DNA of 64,000 nt from an uncultured Caldimonas sp. (lineage in GTDB: Bacteria > Pseudomonadota > Gammaproteobacteria > Burkholderiales > Burkholderiaceae). The stretch spans positions 38,820 to 102,819 of the forward strand of contig NZ_CAMLJQ010000013.1 in the NCBI RefSeq assembly GCF_946480305.1. Reading direction: 5' to 3'. The notes beneath the pieces were generated by a model. It saw only the letters and a list, made by a program, of their open reading frames with translations. It ran no database searches and was not told the origin of the DNA. The stretch's first letter is position 1. Each line of letters opens with the position of its first letter. Of this stretch, positions 16,839 through 26,525 are shown one piece after another. The position numbers were made by a program, and so were the translations under genes.

Positions 16839-16854
16839 CTTGGGCGCACCCAAG
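16839..16854. promoter_or_regulatory. CTTGGG-CGCA-CCCAAG dyad
   Basis: A perfect 6-base inverted repeat lies 25 bases beyond the stop of the AraC/GyrI gene and 77 bases before the DUF1428 ATG. It may terminate the upstream transcript or be an operator for the DUF1428 gene. Confidence 0.35.
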
Positions 16855-16878
16855 TTGTAAAAAGTGGCGCCACCACCC

Positions 16879-17748
16879 TCAACGCACCGGGATGTAGATG
16901 CGGGTCACCATCGCTTCCGGGTAGCGCGAGGTGCACACGTCGGTGACCTCGAAGTCCGGGCCTTCCGCGCGCTCCAGCCCGGAGCGTGGCAGCCATACCC
17001 CGTAGGCGTGCTGCCAGATGCCGGGCACTGCCGCGGCCGGCCCATCGGCCACGAGTTCGGCGTAGCGGCCGGCGGGTAACGTCACGGCTGTGTAGTCGGG
17101 CGGCAGCCCCCGCGTGCCCGCCCCAGCGTGGACCAGTTCTCCCACCAGGAAGGAGAAGCCGCCCTCGTCGTCGAAGCCGTGGCTTACGCCATGCACCATG
17201 GCCGGCGCCGCACGTCGCGGGATCTGCAGATACGACTCAGTCTCGCCGAAGTGCTGATAGAAGCCGGGAATCTCGGCGAAGCACCGACCCTCCTGCAATG
17301 CGGTGCGGTAGCTGCGGCCCACCACCTGCAGCTCGCGCCGTTGCACGAGGGTCGGCTCGCGCCAACTCGATGGCGAGGTCAGCGCGAGGCCATCGACGCG
17401 CACGGGCGCCTGCAACGCGGTGGGCACCGGCGCCGCACGGTAGCGCGCTGGCGTGCGGCCGAACTGGGCCTCGAAGGCGCGCGTGAAGGCCGCCTGAGAA
17501 CCGTAGCCGTGCTCCAGCGCGATCGAGACGATGGGCTCGTCGGTCGCTTCGAGGCGCCGCGCTGCCTCGCTCAGTCGTCGCCGGCGCAGATAGTCCTGCA
17601 CGGTGTGGCCGCTCAACGCATGGAACACGCGTTGAAAGTGGTACGGGGACATGCAGGCCAGGGCGGCCAGCGCACGCGCATCCAGTGCCTCGTGAAGATG
17701 GGTCTCGATGTGGTCGAGTGCGGATTGGATGCGTTGCAACGGGGTCAT
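16879..17748 (-). CDS. AraC-family regulator with GyrI-like effector domain
   Basis: A 289-residue regulator. Residues 1-105 hold an AraC-type DNA-binding domain (MSPYHFQRVFHALSG, GYGSQAAFTRAFEAQFG), and the rest is a GyrI/Rob-like effector-binding domain (PDYTAVTLPAGRYAELV, GIWQHAYGVWLPRSG, ending VTRIYIPVR). This domain order is that of Rob/MarA-like regulators responding to amphipathic ligands. The ATG at 17748 is chosen because the DNA-binding domain starts directly after it; an upstream extension of 45 residues is non-conserved. It is divergent from a membrane-protein gene and upstream of the DUF1428 gene, a possible target. Confidence 0.88.
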   Translation of the reverse strand: MTPLQRIQSALDHIETHLHEALDARALAALACMSPYHFQRVFHALSGHTVQDYLRRRRLSEAARRLEATDEPIVSIALEHGYGSQAAFTRAFEAQFGRTPARYRAAPVPTALQAPVRVDGLALTSPSSWREPTLVQRRELQVVGRSYRTALQEGRCFAEIPGFYQHFGETESYLQIPRRAAPAMVHGVSHGFDDEGGFSFLVGELVHAGAGTRGLPPDYTAVTLPAGRYAELVADGPAAAVPGIWQHAYGVWLPRSGLERAEGPDFEVTDVCTSRYPEAMVTRIYIPVR

Positions 17749-17905
17749 GCGATGGAGGGGTGGGGTGACAGGCTGCGCAGTTATAGCAACGCGACCGGCC
17801 GCCCGTATTGATCGGCCGTGCGCTTCTTCGAGGCCCGGGCTTTGGTGCTGCGCGGCGAATGACCTGGAGGTGGCGCGTGCCATGCGCTCTTGCTACCGTT
17901 CGCGC

Positions 17906-18361
17906 ATGCCGACCGCCCTCGACCGCATCGCCGCCTACGACGGCCTCTCGTGGATCAGCAGCCACCCGACCGCGTACCCGGCGCTGGAGGTGGTGCACAT
18001 CGTCGGCATCGCGTTGCTGCTCGGCAGCCTGGTCGTCTTCGAGTTGCGCGTCTGGGGGGTGGTGCGGGAGCTGCCGGCGCCGGCCCTCGCCCGGCTGGCG
18101 TTGAGCCTGAGCCTGGGCGGCTTTGCCCTCGCCGCCGGCAGCGGGCTGTTGATGTTCGCGAGCCAGCCGGGCGAGTTGCTGACCAACCGGGCCTTCGTCT
18201 GGAAGATGGGCCTGCTGATGCTGGCCGGCACCAACGCCGCGATGTTCCATGCGCGCGGTGGCGTGCGGCGAGCCGATGCCGTGGCGCGTGTGCAGACCGT
18301 GCTGTCGCTGGGGGTTTGGCTGGCTGTCATCATCTGTGGCCGTTGGATTGCCTACGTCTGA
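17906..18361 (+). CDS. Small four-helix membrane protein (DUF6644-like)
   Basis: A 151-residue protein with hydrophobic spans near 30-50, 62-85, 95-112 and 128-148. The block YPALEVVHIVGIALLLG with a membrane His and the ending CGRWIAYV resemble small integral proteins that accompany DUF6152 proteins (DUF6644 type, from memory). Such His-bearing helices could hold haem, but that is not shown here. Two ATGs are possible (17882 and 17906); the latter gives a cleaner N-terminus. The DUF6152 gene begins 12 bases after its stop, so they are probably one operon. Confidence 0.7.
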   Translation: MPTALDRIAAYDGLSWISSHPTAYPALEVVHIVGIALLLGSLVVFELRVWGVVRELPAPALARLALSLSLGGFALAAGSGLLMFASQPGELLTNRAFVWKMGLLMLAGTNAAMFHARGGVRRADAVARVQTVLSLGVWLAVIICGRWIAYV

Positions 18362-18373
18362 ACGGAGCCTCCC

Positions 18374-18865
18374 ATGCAAGACAGACGACTCTCGCGGCGC
18401 AACGTGCTGGCAGCCGGCGCGGGCCTGCTCTCCGGCTGGCTGGTGCCGGCCCGCGCCCACCACGGCTGGAGCAGCTTCGACCAGACCCGCCCGCTCTACC
18501 TCGACGGGCGCGCGGCCACTGTGCAGTGGCGCAACCCGCATGTGGAGCTGGTGCTCGAACTGGCCGGCCCGCTGCAGCTGCCGCCCGATCTCAAGCAGCG
18601 CACGCTGCCCGAGCAGAGCGCCCGCGTCGATGGCCCGGCAATCCTGGCTGCCACGCAGTTACCCAGGCGGCGCGACAAGCGCTGGACCATCGAGCTGGCG
18701 CCGCTCACGCGCGTGCAGGCCTGGGGGGTGCCGGAGATCAAGCCCGGCATGCCGCTCGCGTTGATCGGCTTCACCTTCGAAGGCGAAAAAGGCGAGCCGG
18801 TGCTGCGTGCCGAATACGTGTTCGTCGACGGCAAGGCCTACGGCATGCGCTCGTCGCCCGCCTGA
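18374..18865 (+). CDS. DUF6152 family exported protein
   Basis: A 163-residue protein with a signal peptide containing a twin-arginine-like SRRNVLAAG block and cleavage near ARA (residue about 28). The mature protein begins HHGWSSFDQTRPLYLDG, the hallmark of DUF6152, and has QWRNPHVELVLEL and RAEYVFVDGKAYG. The paired His near the new N-terminus could bind a metal; this is inference. Function is unknown. It follows the small membrane protein with a 12-base gap. Confidence 0.8.
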   Translation: MQDRRLSRRNVLAAGAGLLSGWLVPARAHHGWSSFDQTRPLYLDGRAATVQWRNPHVELVLELAGPLQLPPDLKQRTLPEQSARVDGPAILAATQLPRRRDKRWTIELAPLTRVQAWGVPEIKPGMPLALIGFTFEGEKGEPVLRAEYVFVDGKAYGMRSSPA

Positions 18866-18903
18866 CGGACGTTGGGGGCGCGGATGCGGTCCAATCCGCA
18901 TCC

Positions 18904-19110
18904 ATGGACATCGAACAACGCCTCACCGACCTCGAAATCAAGTTCAGCTTTGCCGAAGACGCGCTCGACCAGCTCAACGAGGTGGTCGTGCGCCAGCAGG
19001 CGCTGATCGAAACGCTCGCGCGCGAAGTGGCCAGCCTGCGCCAGCGCACCGACGACGGCAGCGGCGCGGCGCTGCGCAGCCCGCGCGAGGAACTGCCGCC
19101 GCACTATTGA
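18904..19110 (+). CDS. slyX: SlyX-like coiled-coil protein
   Basis: A 68-residue protein, MDIEQRLTDLEIKFSFAEDA at the start, then heptad-rich LDQLNEVVVRQQALIETLAREV and the C-terminal signature ending PPHY, all typical of SlyX. The family forms short coiled coils and its function is unresolved. It lies convergent to the Suv3-like helicase gene with only 10 bases between stops. Confidence 0.85.
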   Translation: MDIEQRLTDLEIKFSFAEDALDQLNEVVVRQQALIETLAREVASLRQRTDDGSGAALRSPREELPPHY

Positions 19111-19120
19111 CGGCCGCGCC

Positions 19121-20749
19121 TCAGCGCCGCCCGCCCCGCCGCGCCTGCCACAGCGGCCGCCGGCTCTTGAGCTGCCGCTCGATGCCGCGGTTCAGCTCGT
19201 CGCGCAGCGTCGCCACGGCTTCCACGTGGCCGTAGGCGCCTTCGAAGCGCAGGTCCAGCCACAACCACAGCGAGCACAGGCGCAGCGCCTGTTCCATGCG
19301 GTCGAGCCGGCTGTGGCCGTCCACGTCGTGCACGAACCACGGCTCGCCGGCGTTGCCGTTGCGCGCGTGGCTGGCGGCCCAGGCGAGGTAGTGGTCGAGC
19401 TGGTAGCTCGTGTCGGCATCGACCGGGGCCTGCGCGTAGACGAAGCGGTTGCCGAGGCTCAGCGTGCCGGCGATGCGGTCGAGATGGTCGGCGATCTGCA
19501 GCATGTTGTCCAGCGCGGCGACCTCGAAGTGCTGGTTGTCGAGTTCGAGCTGTTCCATGAACACGCCGAGCACGTCGCGCAGCTTCTGGCGGCCCAGCCG
19601 CTCGGCGATGGTCTGCACGTGCCACGCGGTGGGCGCCACGCGCGCCTTGAAGCCGACCGGCGCCTTGGGCTGCCGCTGCAGCAGGTGCTGCAACAGCCTC
19701 AATGACGTGGCGTCGGCTTCGCGCAGCACGCCGGCAAAGCCTTCTTCGTGCATCCCGAAGCGCCCGGCGCGGCCGGCGATCTGGTGCGCCTCGCTTTCGG
19801 TGAGGTCGCGGTCGGCTTCGCCGTCGAACTTGCTCATCGTGCTGAACAGCACGCGGCGGATCGGCAGGTTCAGGCCCATGCCGATGGCGTCGGTCGCCAC
19901 CAGCACCTGCGATTCGCCGCTGGCGAAGCGCTCGGCCTCGCCGCGGCGCACCTCGGGCGGCAGCGCGCCGTAGATCACGCTCACCTTCAGGCCGTTCTCG
20001 GCGATGCGGTCGCGCAGCATCAGCACGTCGCGGCGGCTGAAGGCCACCACTGCGTCGCCCTTCTTCAATGAATGCAGCGACACCGGCGTCTTGAGCAGCT
20101 GCACGTGCTGCTTGCGCTCGAAGTGGCGCACCTCGCAGGTCTCGCCGCAGACCTCGAGCAGGCGCTGGATCGCGTCGACGGCGTAGGCCGAGCAGATCAC
20201 GATCACCTCGCAGGCCGGCACGCCGACGATGGCTTGCGTCCAGGCCCAGCCGCGGTCGGGGTCGAACAGCATCTGCGCCTCGTCGATCACGGCCACGTCG
20301 ACGATCTCGCGCGTGTTGACCATCTCCACGGTGCTCGACACCGCCCGTGCACCGGGCGACGGCACGTGCTCCTCGCCGGTCAGCAGCGAGCACGGCACGC
20401 CGCGCGCTTCGAGCCGGTCGCGCCCTTCGAGCGCGAGCAGCCGCAACGGCGCGAGATAGGCCCCGGACTCTGCCTGCGCCAGCCGTTCGAAGGCGGCGTG
20501 CGTCTTGCCGCTGTTGGGCGGGCCGACGAACAGCGTCACACGGCGGGCGAGCCGGCGTGCGGTGGCGAAGCTGTCGGGGTAGCCGTGGAAGGCGAGTTCG
20601 GTGTTGAGGCTGTCGAGCGTCTGCAGCTCGGCTGCGCGGCGCGCCCGGCGCTCGTCGGCGTGGCGCTCCGGCGTGTCGGCGTGCGCAGGCACGCGGCGGG
20701 CTTGGGGAGAAGACGGGGCGGCGGCTTGCAGCAGGGAAGGTATTTTCAT
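19121..20749 (-). CDS. Suv3-like DExH RNA helicase
   Basis: A 542-residue helicase. Motif I is GPPNSGKTHAAF, motif II is VIDEAQML, and the C-terminal lobe has VLVATDAIGMGLNLP followed by HQIAGRAGRFG. This pattern is that of the mitochondrial degradosome helicase Suv3 and its bacterial relatives rather than DEAD-box RNA helicases. It should unwind structured RNA in 3'-5' direction, perhaps with an exonuclease. The first about 50 residues are disordered and Arg/Ala-rich. It starts at ATG 20749 and is divergent from the fructosamine kinase gene. Confidence 0.88.
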   Translation of the reverse strand: MKIPSLLQAAAPSSPQARRVPAHADTPERHADERRARRAAELQTLDSLNTELAFHGYPDSFATARRLARRVTLFVGPPNSGKTHAAFERLAQAESGAYLAPLRLLALEGRDRLEARGVPCSLLTGEEHVPSPGARAVSSTVEMVNTREIVDVAVIDEAQMLFDPDRGWAWTQAIVGVPACEVIVICSAYAVDAIQRLLEVCGETCEVRHFERKQHVQLLKTPVSLHSLKKGDAVVAFSRRDVLMLRDRIAENGLKVSVIYGALPPEVRRGEAERFASGESQVLVATDAIGMGLNLPIRRVLFSTMSKFDGEADRDLTESEAHQIAGRAGRFGMHEEGFAGVLREADATSLRLLQHLLQRQPKAPVGFKARVAPTAWHVQTIAERLGRQKLRDVLGVFMEQLELDNQHFEVAALDNMLQIADHLDRIAGTLSLGNRFVYAQAPVDADTSYQLDHYLAWAASHARNGNAGEPWFVHDVDGHSRLDRMEQALRLCSLWLWLDLRFEGAYGHVEAVATLRDELNRGIERQLKSRRPLWQARRGGRR

Positions 20750-20902
20750 CGGGGGGCGCTCAAGGGCGCCGCTTGCTCAAAGGCGGCTAGCTTAGGGCAT
20801 GGCGGCTGAAGTCAAGCCCCACGGCGGCAGAAGCAGGTGCGGCCTGCCAACAAATACATGCGTGAACTGCTCCACCTTGAGGCGCTCGCCATACTGGCCG
20901 GC

Positions 20903-21814
20903 ATGCGCTCCAACACGCCGATCGTCGACATGCTGCACGCGCGGTTCGGCGGGCGGTGGTCGGTCGAGCCGTTGAATGCCAGTTCGTTCTGCGCGACGTG
21001 GCGGGCCAGGGGCGCAGGCCGGCGGCTGTTCGTGAAGTCGGTACCGGCGGCCGCGGCCGACGTGCTGGAGGCCGAGGCCGACGGCCTGCGCGCACTGGCC
21101 TCCAGCGGCACCCTGCGCGTGCCCGAGGTGGTGCATGAAGGCCTCTCGGCGGAGCATGGCGTGATGTTCCTGGCGCTGGAGGAGCTGCAGATGCGCGCAC
21201 CGGATGCAGGTTTTGCCGAACGCTTCGGGCGGGCACTCGGCGCGCTGCACCTCGCCACGCCGCCGATGGGCGGTGGGCGCTACGGCTGGCACCGCGACAA
21301 CATGCTCGGCGGCACGCCACAGCGCAACCGCTGGAGCGCGCAGGGGGGTCTGGCCGGATGGATGCAGTTCTTCGCCACCGAACGCCTGGGCGCGCTGTGC
21401 GAGCGGTTGCACGCGCGCGGCATGGGCCGCGAGCTGATCGACGCCACCGAGCAGGTGGTGCAGGCCCTGCCCCGTTACTTCGACGATGGCCACGTCCCGC
21501 GGGCGAGCCTGGTGCACGGCGACCTCTGGTCCGGCAACTGGGCCATGCTCACAGACGGCACGCCGGTGGTGTACGACCCGGCCGTCTCGTGCTCCGACGC
21601 CGAGGCGGAGCTGGCCATGATGGAGCTGTTCGGCAGCCCGTCACCCGCGTTCTGGGCAGCCTATCGCGACACGGCAGGGCTGCACCCCGGCTACCCGCGG
21701 CGGCGCGGGCTCTACCAGCTCTATCACCTGCTCAACCACACGCTGCTGTTTGGCGGGGCATATGCCGGGCAGGCGCTGGGTTGCGCGCAGGCCCTGCTGC
21801 GCGGCCGCGGTTGA
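20903..21814 (+). CDS. Fructosamine kinase family protein
   Basis: A 303-residue protein-kinase-fold enzyme. The catalytic loop LVHGDLWSGNW and the metal-binding VVYDPAVSCSDAEAELAM are clear. The N-terminal lobe has FVKSVPAAAADVLEAEADGL. Members phosphorylate ketoamine adducts on protein or free amino acids, priming them for breakdown. The ATG at 20903 is chosen by family length; in-frame codons at 20858 (ATG) and 20837 (GTG) would add 15-22 residues. It precedes the LeuE-like exporter by 65 bases on the same strand. Confidence 0.88.
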   Translation: MRSNTPIVDMLHARFGGRWSVEPLNASSFCATWRARGAGRRLFVKSVPAAAADVLEAEADGLRALASSGTLRVPEVVHEGLSAEHGVMFLALEELQMRAPDAGFAERFGRALGALHLATPPMGGGRYGWHRDNMLGGTPQRNRWSAQGGLAGWMQFFATERLGALCERLHARGMGRELIDATEQVVQALPRYFDDGHVPRASLVHGDLWSGNWAMLTDGTPVVYDPAVSCSDAEAELAMMELFGSPSPAFWAAYRDTAGLHPGYPRRRGLYQLYHLLNHTLLFGGAYAGQALGCAQALLRGRG

Positions 21815-21879
21815 ACGGATCTCGGCCTGCAAACCAGGCCGCCGCATGGAAGAATCGACGCCTTGCCCGGAGCCCCACC

Positions 21880-22524
21880 ATGATTTACGGCATCACCGAC
21901 CTGCCCACCTTCATCCTCGGCACCATCTTCATCGTGCTGCTGCCCGGCCCCAATTCGCTGTACGTGATGTCGGTGGCGTCGCGCTGGGGCGTGGCGGCGG
22001 GCTACCGCGGGGCGTGCGGCGTGTTCGTCGGCGACGCGATCCTGATGCTGCTGTCCGCCGGCGGCGCGGCGTCGCTGCTCAAGACCACGCCCGCGTTGTT
22101 CCTGGTGATCAAGTACGCCGGCGCCGCTTACCTGGCCTGGGTGGGCATCGGCCTGCTGCGCTCGGCTTTCGCGATGTGGCGCGGGCACGGCGACAACGCC
22201 GCCGCGCCGCCGCCGGACGCAAGCCGCCCGTTCCGCGCGGCGCTGCTGATCAGCCTGATGAACCCCAAGGCGATCCTGTTCTTCGTGTCGTTCTTCATCC
22301 AGTTCGTCGACCCGGGCTATGCCCACCCCGAGCTGTCGTTCCTGCTGCTGGGCACCATCGTGCAGATCTGCAGCGCGGCCTACCTGTCGCTGCTGATCTT
22401 CGGCGGCGCGTATCTCGCGCAGCAGTTCCGGCGCCGCCGCAAGCTGGCCGCGGCGGGCACCGGGGGCGTGGGCGGGCTGTTCCTGGGCTTCGGCGCCAAG
22501 CTGGCGAGCGCCACGCTCGGCTGA
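21880..22524 (+). CDS. leuE: LysE/RhtB family amino-acid exporter, LeuE-like
   Basis: A 214-residue membrane protein with six hydrophobic spans. It shows the family markers: IFIVLLPGPNSLYVM near residue 20, RGACGVFVGDAILMLL, and SLMNPKAILFFVSFFIQFVD. These match the E. coli leucine exporter LeuE closely. It should export leucine or related amino acids by proton antiport. The ATG at 21880 begins the conserved N-terminus. It is convergent to the chemoreceptor gene with only 8 bases between stops. Confidence 0.88.
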   Translation: MIYGITDLPTFILGTIFIVLLPGPNSLYVMSVASRWGVAAGYRGACGVFVGDAILMLLSAGGAASLLKTTPALFLVIKYAGAAYLAWVGIGLLRSAFAMWRGHGDNAAAPPPDASRPFRAALLISLMNPKAILFFVSFFIQFVDPGYAHPELSFLLLGTIVQICSAAYLSLLIFGGAYLAQQFRRRRKLAAAGTGGVGGLFLGFGAKLASATLG

Positions 22525-22532
22525 GGCTCGCG

Positions 22533-24191
22533 CTACACCGCGACCCAGCCGAGGTCCGCCGCTGCCCCGTGCTGGGTGGCGCGGGCCGCTGGTGCGGCGG
22601 CCTGCGCGGTGGCGGTGCCGTCGTCGCGCAGCCGGAACACCGAGACCGCGCCGGTCAGGCGCTCGGCCTGCTCGCGCAACGATTGGGCGGCCGCGGCCGA
22701 TTCCTCCACCAGCGCCGCGTTCTGCTGCGTCACGTGGTCGAGCTGCGAGACCGCCTGGTTGACCTGCCCGATGCCGTCGCGCTGCTCCTCCGCGGCGGCC
22801 GCGATGTCCCCGATCAGGTCGGAGACCCGGCGCACGCTCTGCACGATGTCCTGCATCGCCTCGCCCGTCTGCGCCACCAGTTGCTCGCCGGCTTCGACGT
22901 GATCGACCGAGGTGCCGATCAGGCTCTTGATCTCGCGTGCGGCCTGCGCCGAACGCTGCGCGAGCGTGCGCACTTCGCCGGCCACCACGGCAAAGCCGCG
23001 GCCCTGTTCGCCGGCGCGAGCGGCTTCGACCGCCGCGTTCAGCGCCAGGATGTTGGTCTGGAACGCGATGCCGTCGATCACGCCGATGATGTCGGCGATC
23101 TTGCGTGAGCTGTGCGTGATCTGCTGCATGCTGCCGACCACGCGCGTCACCACCTCGCCGCCACGCGCGGCGGCGTCGGCGGCCGAGACGGCCAGCTGGT
23201 TGGCCTCGCGCGCGGTGTCGGCCGACTGACCCACTGCGCTGGTCATCTGCTCCATCGAGCTCGCGGTCTGCTGCAGGCTCGACGCCATCTGCTCGGTGCG
23301 CGAGGACAGGTCCTGGTTGCCCGCTGCGATCTCGGACGACGCGGTGCGCATCGAGTCGGTGGCCAGGCGCACTTGCGCCACAGTGCGCGACAGCGACTCG
23401 ACCATGAGCCGCACCTGCGCCATCAGGCTGCCCTCGGGCGCCGAGCGGGGCGCGGCCGTGAGGTCGCCGTGGGCCACCGCTGCCATCGCGGCGATGGCCT
23501 CTGCCGGCTCGCCGCCCAGTTGCCTCAGCACGCTGCGGGCGATCACCACGCCGAGCGAACCCACCACCGACAGCACGACAAAGCCGAGCGCGATGTCACG
23601 CCAGACCGCGGAGACGATGACGGCATTGACGTCGTCCATGTAAAGGCCGGCACCGATGAGCCAGTTCCATTCCGGTACGCCGATCACGTACTGCAACTTG
23701 GGCACGGGTTCGGTGCTCCCTGGCCGCGGAAAGTGCGTGTCGACGAACGCGCGCTGGTTGGCGCTCTGCCGCACGGCGGCGGCCAGATCCTTCAGCGTGT
23801 AGCGGCCCAGCCCGTCCTTCAGCTTGTCGGCCATGTTCTGGCCCATCCACTCCGGGCGGATCGGGTGCATCACCGAGACGCCGTCGATCGTCCAGGCATA
23901 GAAGTACTCCGCGCGGCCATCCGCACCGCCGAAACGGGCGCCGCGGATCACCTCGCGCGCGGCTGCCTGTGCCTGCTCGACGCTCAGTGCGCCGGAAGCC
24001 GCCTGCTGCTGCAGGTGCGCGACCGCGTTGTGGACCGACTCCACCGCCGCCTGCAGCGAAGCGCGACGTTGGTCGAGCGTGTATTGGCGCGACGACAGGG
24101 CAGACAGGGTGACGAGCGAGACGACGCCGATGACGGCCGTCGCGACGAGCAGGCCGATGCGGCGCTTGAAGGACCAGGAGGTGTTGAGCAT
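22533..24191 (-). CDS. Methyl-accepting chemotaxis protein (Cache sensor)
   Basis: A 552-residue chemoreceptor: N-terminal transmembrane helix ([19 protein letters not shown]), periplasmic single-Cache domain with [15 protein letters not shown] and [15 protein letters not shown], second transmembrane helix near 195, HAMP, and a signalling domain with the hairpin tip [20 protein letters not shown] and [17 protein letters not shown]. It lacks a CheR-binding pentapeptide at the C-terminus. It should bind a small organic acid or similar ligand and control CheA. The ATG at 24191 is chosen because the transmembrane segment follows directly; an upstream TTG adds basic residues. No other chemotaxis gene is nearby. 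Confidence 0.92.
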   Translation of the reverse strand: MLNTSWSFKRRIGLLVATAVIGVVSLVTLSALSSRQYTLDQRRASLQAAVESVHNAVAHLQQQAASGALSVEQAQAAAREVIRGARFGGADGRAEYFYAWTIDGVSVMHPIRPEWMGQNMADKLKDGLGRYTLKDLAAAVRQSANQRAFVDTHFPRPGSTEPVPKLQYVIGVPEWNWLIGAGLYMDDVNAVIVSAVWRDIALGFVVLSVVGSLGVVIARSVLRQLGGEPAEAIAAMAAVAHGDLTAAPRSAPEGSLMAQVRLMVESLSRTVAQVRLATDSMRTASSEIAAGNQDLSSRTEQMASSLQQTASSMEQMTSAVGQSADTAREANQLAVSAADAAARGGEVVTRVVGSMQQITHSSRKIADIIGVIDGIAFQTNILALNAAVEAARAGEQGRGFAVVAGEVRTLAQRSAQAAREIKSLIGTSVDHVEAGEQLVAQTGEAMQDIVQSVRRVSDLIGDIAAAAEEQRDGIGQVNQAVSQLDHVTQQNAALVEESAAAAQSLREQAERLTGAVSVFRLRDDGTATAQAAAPAARATQHGAAADLGWVAV

Positions 24192-24353
24192 GGGAGGACG
24201 GGAAAGGCGCCGCGCGGCGCTGCGCGCGGCCTGCAACGGAACAAAGACACCGTTTTCGGCGCGTCCCGCCCCTCCTTGAACGAAAAATTCACGGATTTGC
24301 CGGCCATCGTGCCCCGGTCTTGCGCTGGCGCAAGGCGATGGCCGGCGCGTGCG

Positions 24354-25034
24354 TCACATCGGCAGCTGTCCCGACCGTTCCTGCCGTTGCTCGTCCTCGG
24401 GCATCGTCCAGTTCTCGCTGCGCGAGGCGGAGACCGCGTTCGACAGGCGCGAGGCCTGGGCCTGGAGCGTCGGCACCAGGCTGTCGCGGCCGGTCATCGA
24501 GCGGTAGACCAGCGCGGCCCCTGCGGCCACCGTGAACAGCTGGCCCAGGAACGACGAGCGCCGGCGCGTCATCAGGTACAGGCCCGCGCCCAGCGTGAGC
24601 CAGTGCTCGCCGGGGAAGCTGTCGCGCTGGGCGTCCATTTCCTTCAGGCGCTGCACCCGCTCGCGCGCGGCCGCGGCCAGTTCGTTGCCGCGCTGCATCG
24701 CGCGCTGTGCCGCGTCGTTGAGCCGGGCCTGCGCATTGCGCGAGGCCTGCTCGCCGCCGGTGTCGTGCCCGGCCGATGCGCCGGCGCCCGAATCGCGATC
24801 GGAGGCGAGGCCGGTGCCACGCAGGGGCCCGTCGTAGTCGGAGCGCACCTCCGGCGAGACCAGCCCGCCGGGGTTGCCGGTGCTCGCACCTTCACGCAGC
24901 TCGCGCGGCACGGGCAAGTCGGTGTTGTCCATGTCGCGTTCCATGTCGGCACTGTAGGCGGCGCCGGTGAGTTCGGCATCGGTGCGGCGGGTCGTGTCGG
25001 TCGAGCCTGTGCGGCCCGTGTCGGGTGTGGCCAT
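24354..25034 (-). CDS. Hypothetical protein with two short hydrophobic segments
   Basis: A 226-residue protein of unknown function. The first 120 residues are polar and disordered-looking. A basic helix (LAAAARERVQRLKEMDAQRD) is followed by two hydrophobic spans near 147-185 (HWLTLGAGLYLMTRRRSS, FTVAAGAALVYRSM), and then a soluble tail. This layout resembles small stress or membrane-surface proteins often found near CBS-domain genes. The ATG at 25034 has an AGGAG site. It follows the CBS gene on the same strand, 38 bases downstream, so the two may be co-expressed. Confidence 0.7.
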   Translation of the reverse strand: MATPDTGRTGSTDTTRRTDAELTGAAYSADMERDMDNTDLPVPRELREGASTGNPGGLVSPEVRSDYDGPLRGTGLASDRDSGAGASAGHDTGGEQASRNAQARLNDAAQRAMQRGNELAAAARERVQRLKEMDAQRDSFPGEHWLTLGAGLYLMTRRRSSFLGQLFTVAAGAALVYRSMTGRDSLVPTLQAQASRLSNAVSASRSENWTMPEDEQRQERSGQLPM

Positions 25035-25072
25035 GTGAGTCTCCTGAGGGGGTGGTGGGGTGGGGCGTGCCG

Positions 25073-25582
25073 TCACTCGGGCATCGCGCCGGGCATGTCG
25101 GGCGACCAGCGCCGCGGCTGCGCGCGCCGGCCCACGACTTCTTCACGGGTGCGATCGGGTTCGGAGGGCTGCGAGATCTCGGCCAGTGCCGACAGCGCGA
25201 GCTGCGCGCCGGCCTTGGTGGCGACGTCGCCGAGCGACAGCATGCCCACCAGCTGGCGCTGGCGGTCGAGCACCGGCATGCGCCGGATCTGCAGACGCTG
25301 CATCGAGTCGGTCACTTCTTCCAGCGGCTGGTCTTCGTAGCAGCAGTGCACGTCCTCGGTCATGACGTCCTGCACCGAGGCACGATCGGGCGGCAGGGCC
25401 CGCGCGGCGCCGCGCACGACGATGTCGCGGTCCGTCACGACGCCGATCACGCGGTTGCGCCGGCACACCGGCAGCACGCCCACGTTCAGCTCGTCCATCG
25501 CCTGCGCTGCGCTGCGCAGGCTGTCGCCCGGGGCGGCCGCATGCGCGCCGCGGGTCATCACGTGGGAAACCTGGGTCTTCAT
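25073..25582 (-). CDS. CBS-domain pair protein
   Basis: A 169-residue protein with two CBS motifs: MTRGAHAAAPGDSLRSAAQ...VGVLPVCRRNRVIGVVTDRD and MTEDVHCCYEDQPLEEV...RMPVLDRQRQLVGMLSLGD. The pair forms a Bateman module that binds adenosine nucleotides. There is no attached catalytic domain, as in many stand-alone stress-linked CBS proteins. A GAGGAG ribosome site precedes the ATG. A small hairpin lies in its leader. Confidence 0.88.
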   Translation of the reverse strand: MKTQVSHVMTRGAHAAAPGDSLRSAAQAMDELNVGVLPVCRRNRVIGVVTDRDIVVRGAARALPPDRASVQDVMTEDVHCCYEDQPLEEVTDSMQRLQIRRMPVLDRQRQLVGMLSLGDVATKAGAQLALSALAEISQPSEPDRTREEVVGRRAQPRRWSPDMPGAMPE

Positions 25583-25595
25583 CTCGGCTCCTCGA

Positions 25596-25614
25596 AAAGC
25601 GGGTGTTCCGCTTT
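25596..25614 (-). terminator. AAAGCGG/CCGCTTT hairpin
   Basis: A perfect 7-base stem with a 5-base loop. On the minus strand it reads AAAGCGG-N5-CCGCTTTT, which looks like a short terminator for the upstream ABC exporter. It also lies 14-32 bases before the CBS-protein ATG, so it would be in that gene's leader. Confidence 0.45.
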
Positions 25615-25767
25615 ACGGGGCAAACCGCGTACCGGGTCCGGGGGGCGGCGCCGAGTGCAAAACTGGCGCACGCGAAGGCACGCCTGTTCAAAAAATCGCT
25701 GTATTCAGAGCGCGTGGACAGCGAGAAAACCTGAACAAGCAGGCGGGACGCTTGGGCGGGCAGCCCG

Positions 25768-26525
25768 TCAGGCTTTGAGCTTGTACCCCGTGCGCAGGAT
25801 CCACGCCGCGATCGCGACGAAGCTCGCGGCAAACGCCAGCGTCATCGCGAGGCTGATGCCGATGCTCACGTCGCCGCTGCCGTAGAAGCTCCAGCGGAAG
25901 CCGCTCACCAGGTACACCACCGGGTTGAACAGCGACACGGTCTGCCACACCGGCGGCAGCATGTTGATCGAGTAGAAGCTGCCGCCGAGGAAGGTGAGCG
26001 GCGTGATGATCAGCAGCGGGATCAGCTGCAGCTTCTCGAAGCCGTCGGCCCACACGCCGATGATGAAGCCGAGCAGGCTGAACGTGACCGAGGTGAGCAC
26101 CAGGAAGAACACCATCCACAGCGGGTGCTCGATGCGTAGCGGCACGAACAGCGCGGCGGTGATCAGGATGATGACGCCGAGGATGATCGACTTGCTGGCC
26201 GCCGCGCCGACGTAGCCGAGCAGGATCTCGAAGTACGACACCGGCGCCGACAGCAGCTCGTAGATCGTGCCGGTGAACTTGGGAAAGTAGATGCCGAACG
26301 ATGCGTTGGAGATGCTCTGCGTCAGCAGCGACAGCATGATCAGCCCGGGCACGATGAAGGCACCGTAGCTGATGCCTTCGATCTCGGGGATGCGCCCGCC
26401 GATGGCCGCGCCGAAGACGACGAAGTACAGCGAGGTCGACAGCACCGGCGAGACGATGCTCTGCAGCAGCGTGCGCCAGGTGCGGGCCATCTCGAAGCGG
26501 TAGATGGCGCGGACGGCATGCAGGT

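Noticed and set aside
24253..24279. Sigma-28-like promoter (TCAA ... GCCGAAAA) before the chemoreceptor gene
   Set aside because: Spacing is about two bases shorter than the usual 15 and the -10 is imperfect, so it is only suggestive.
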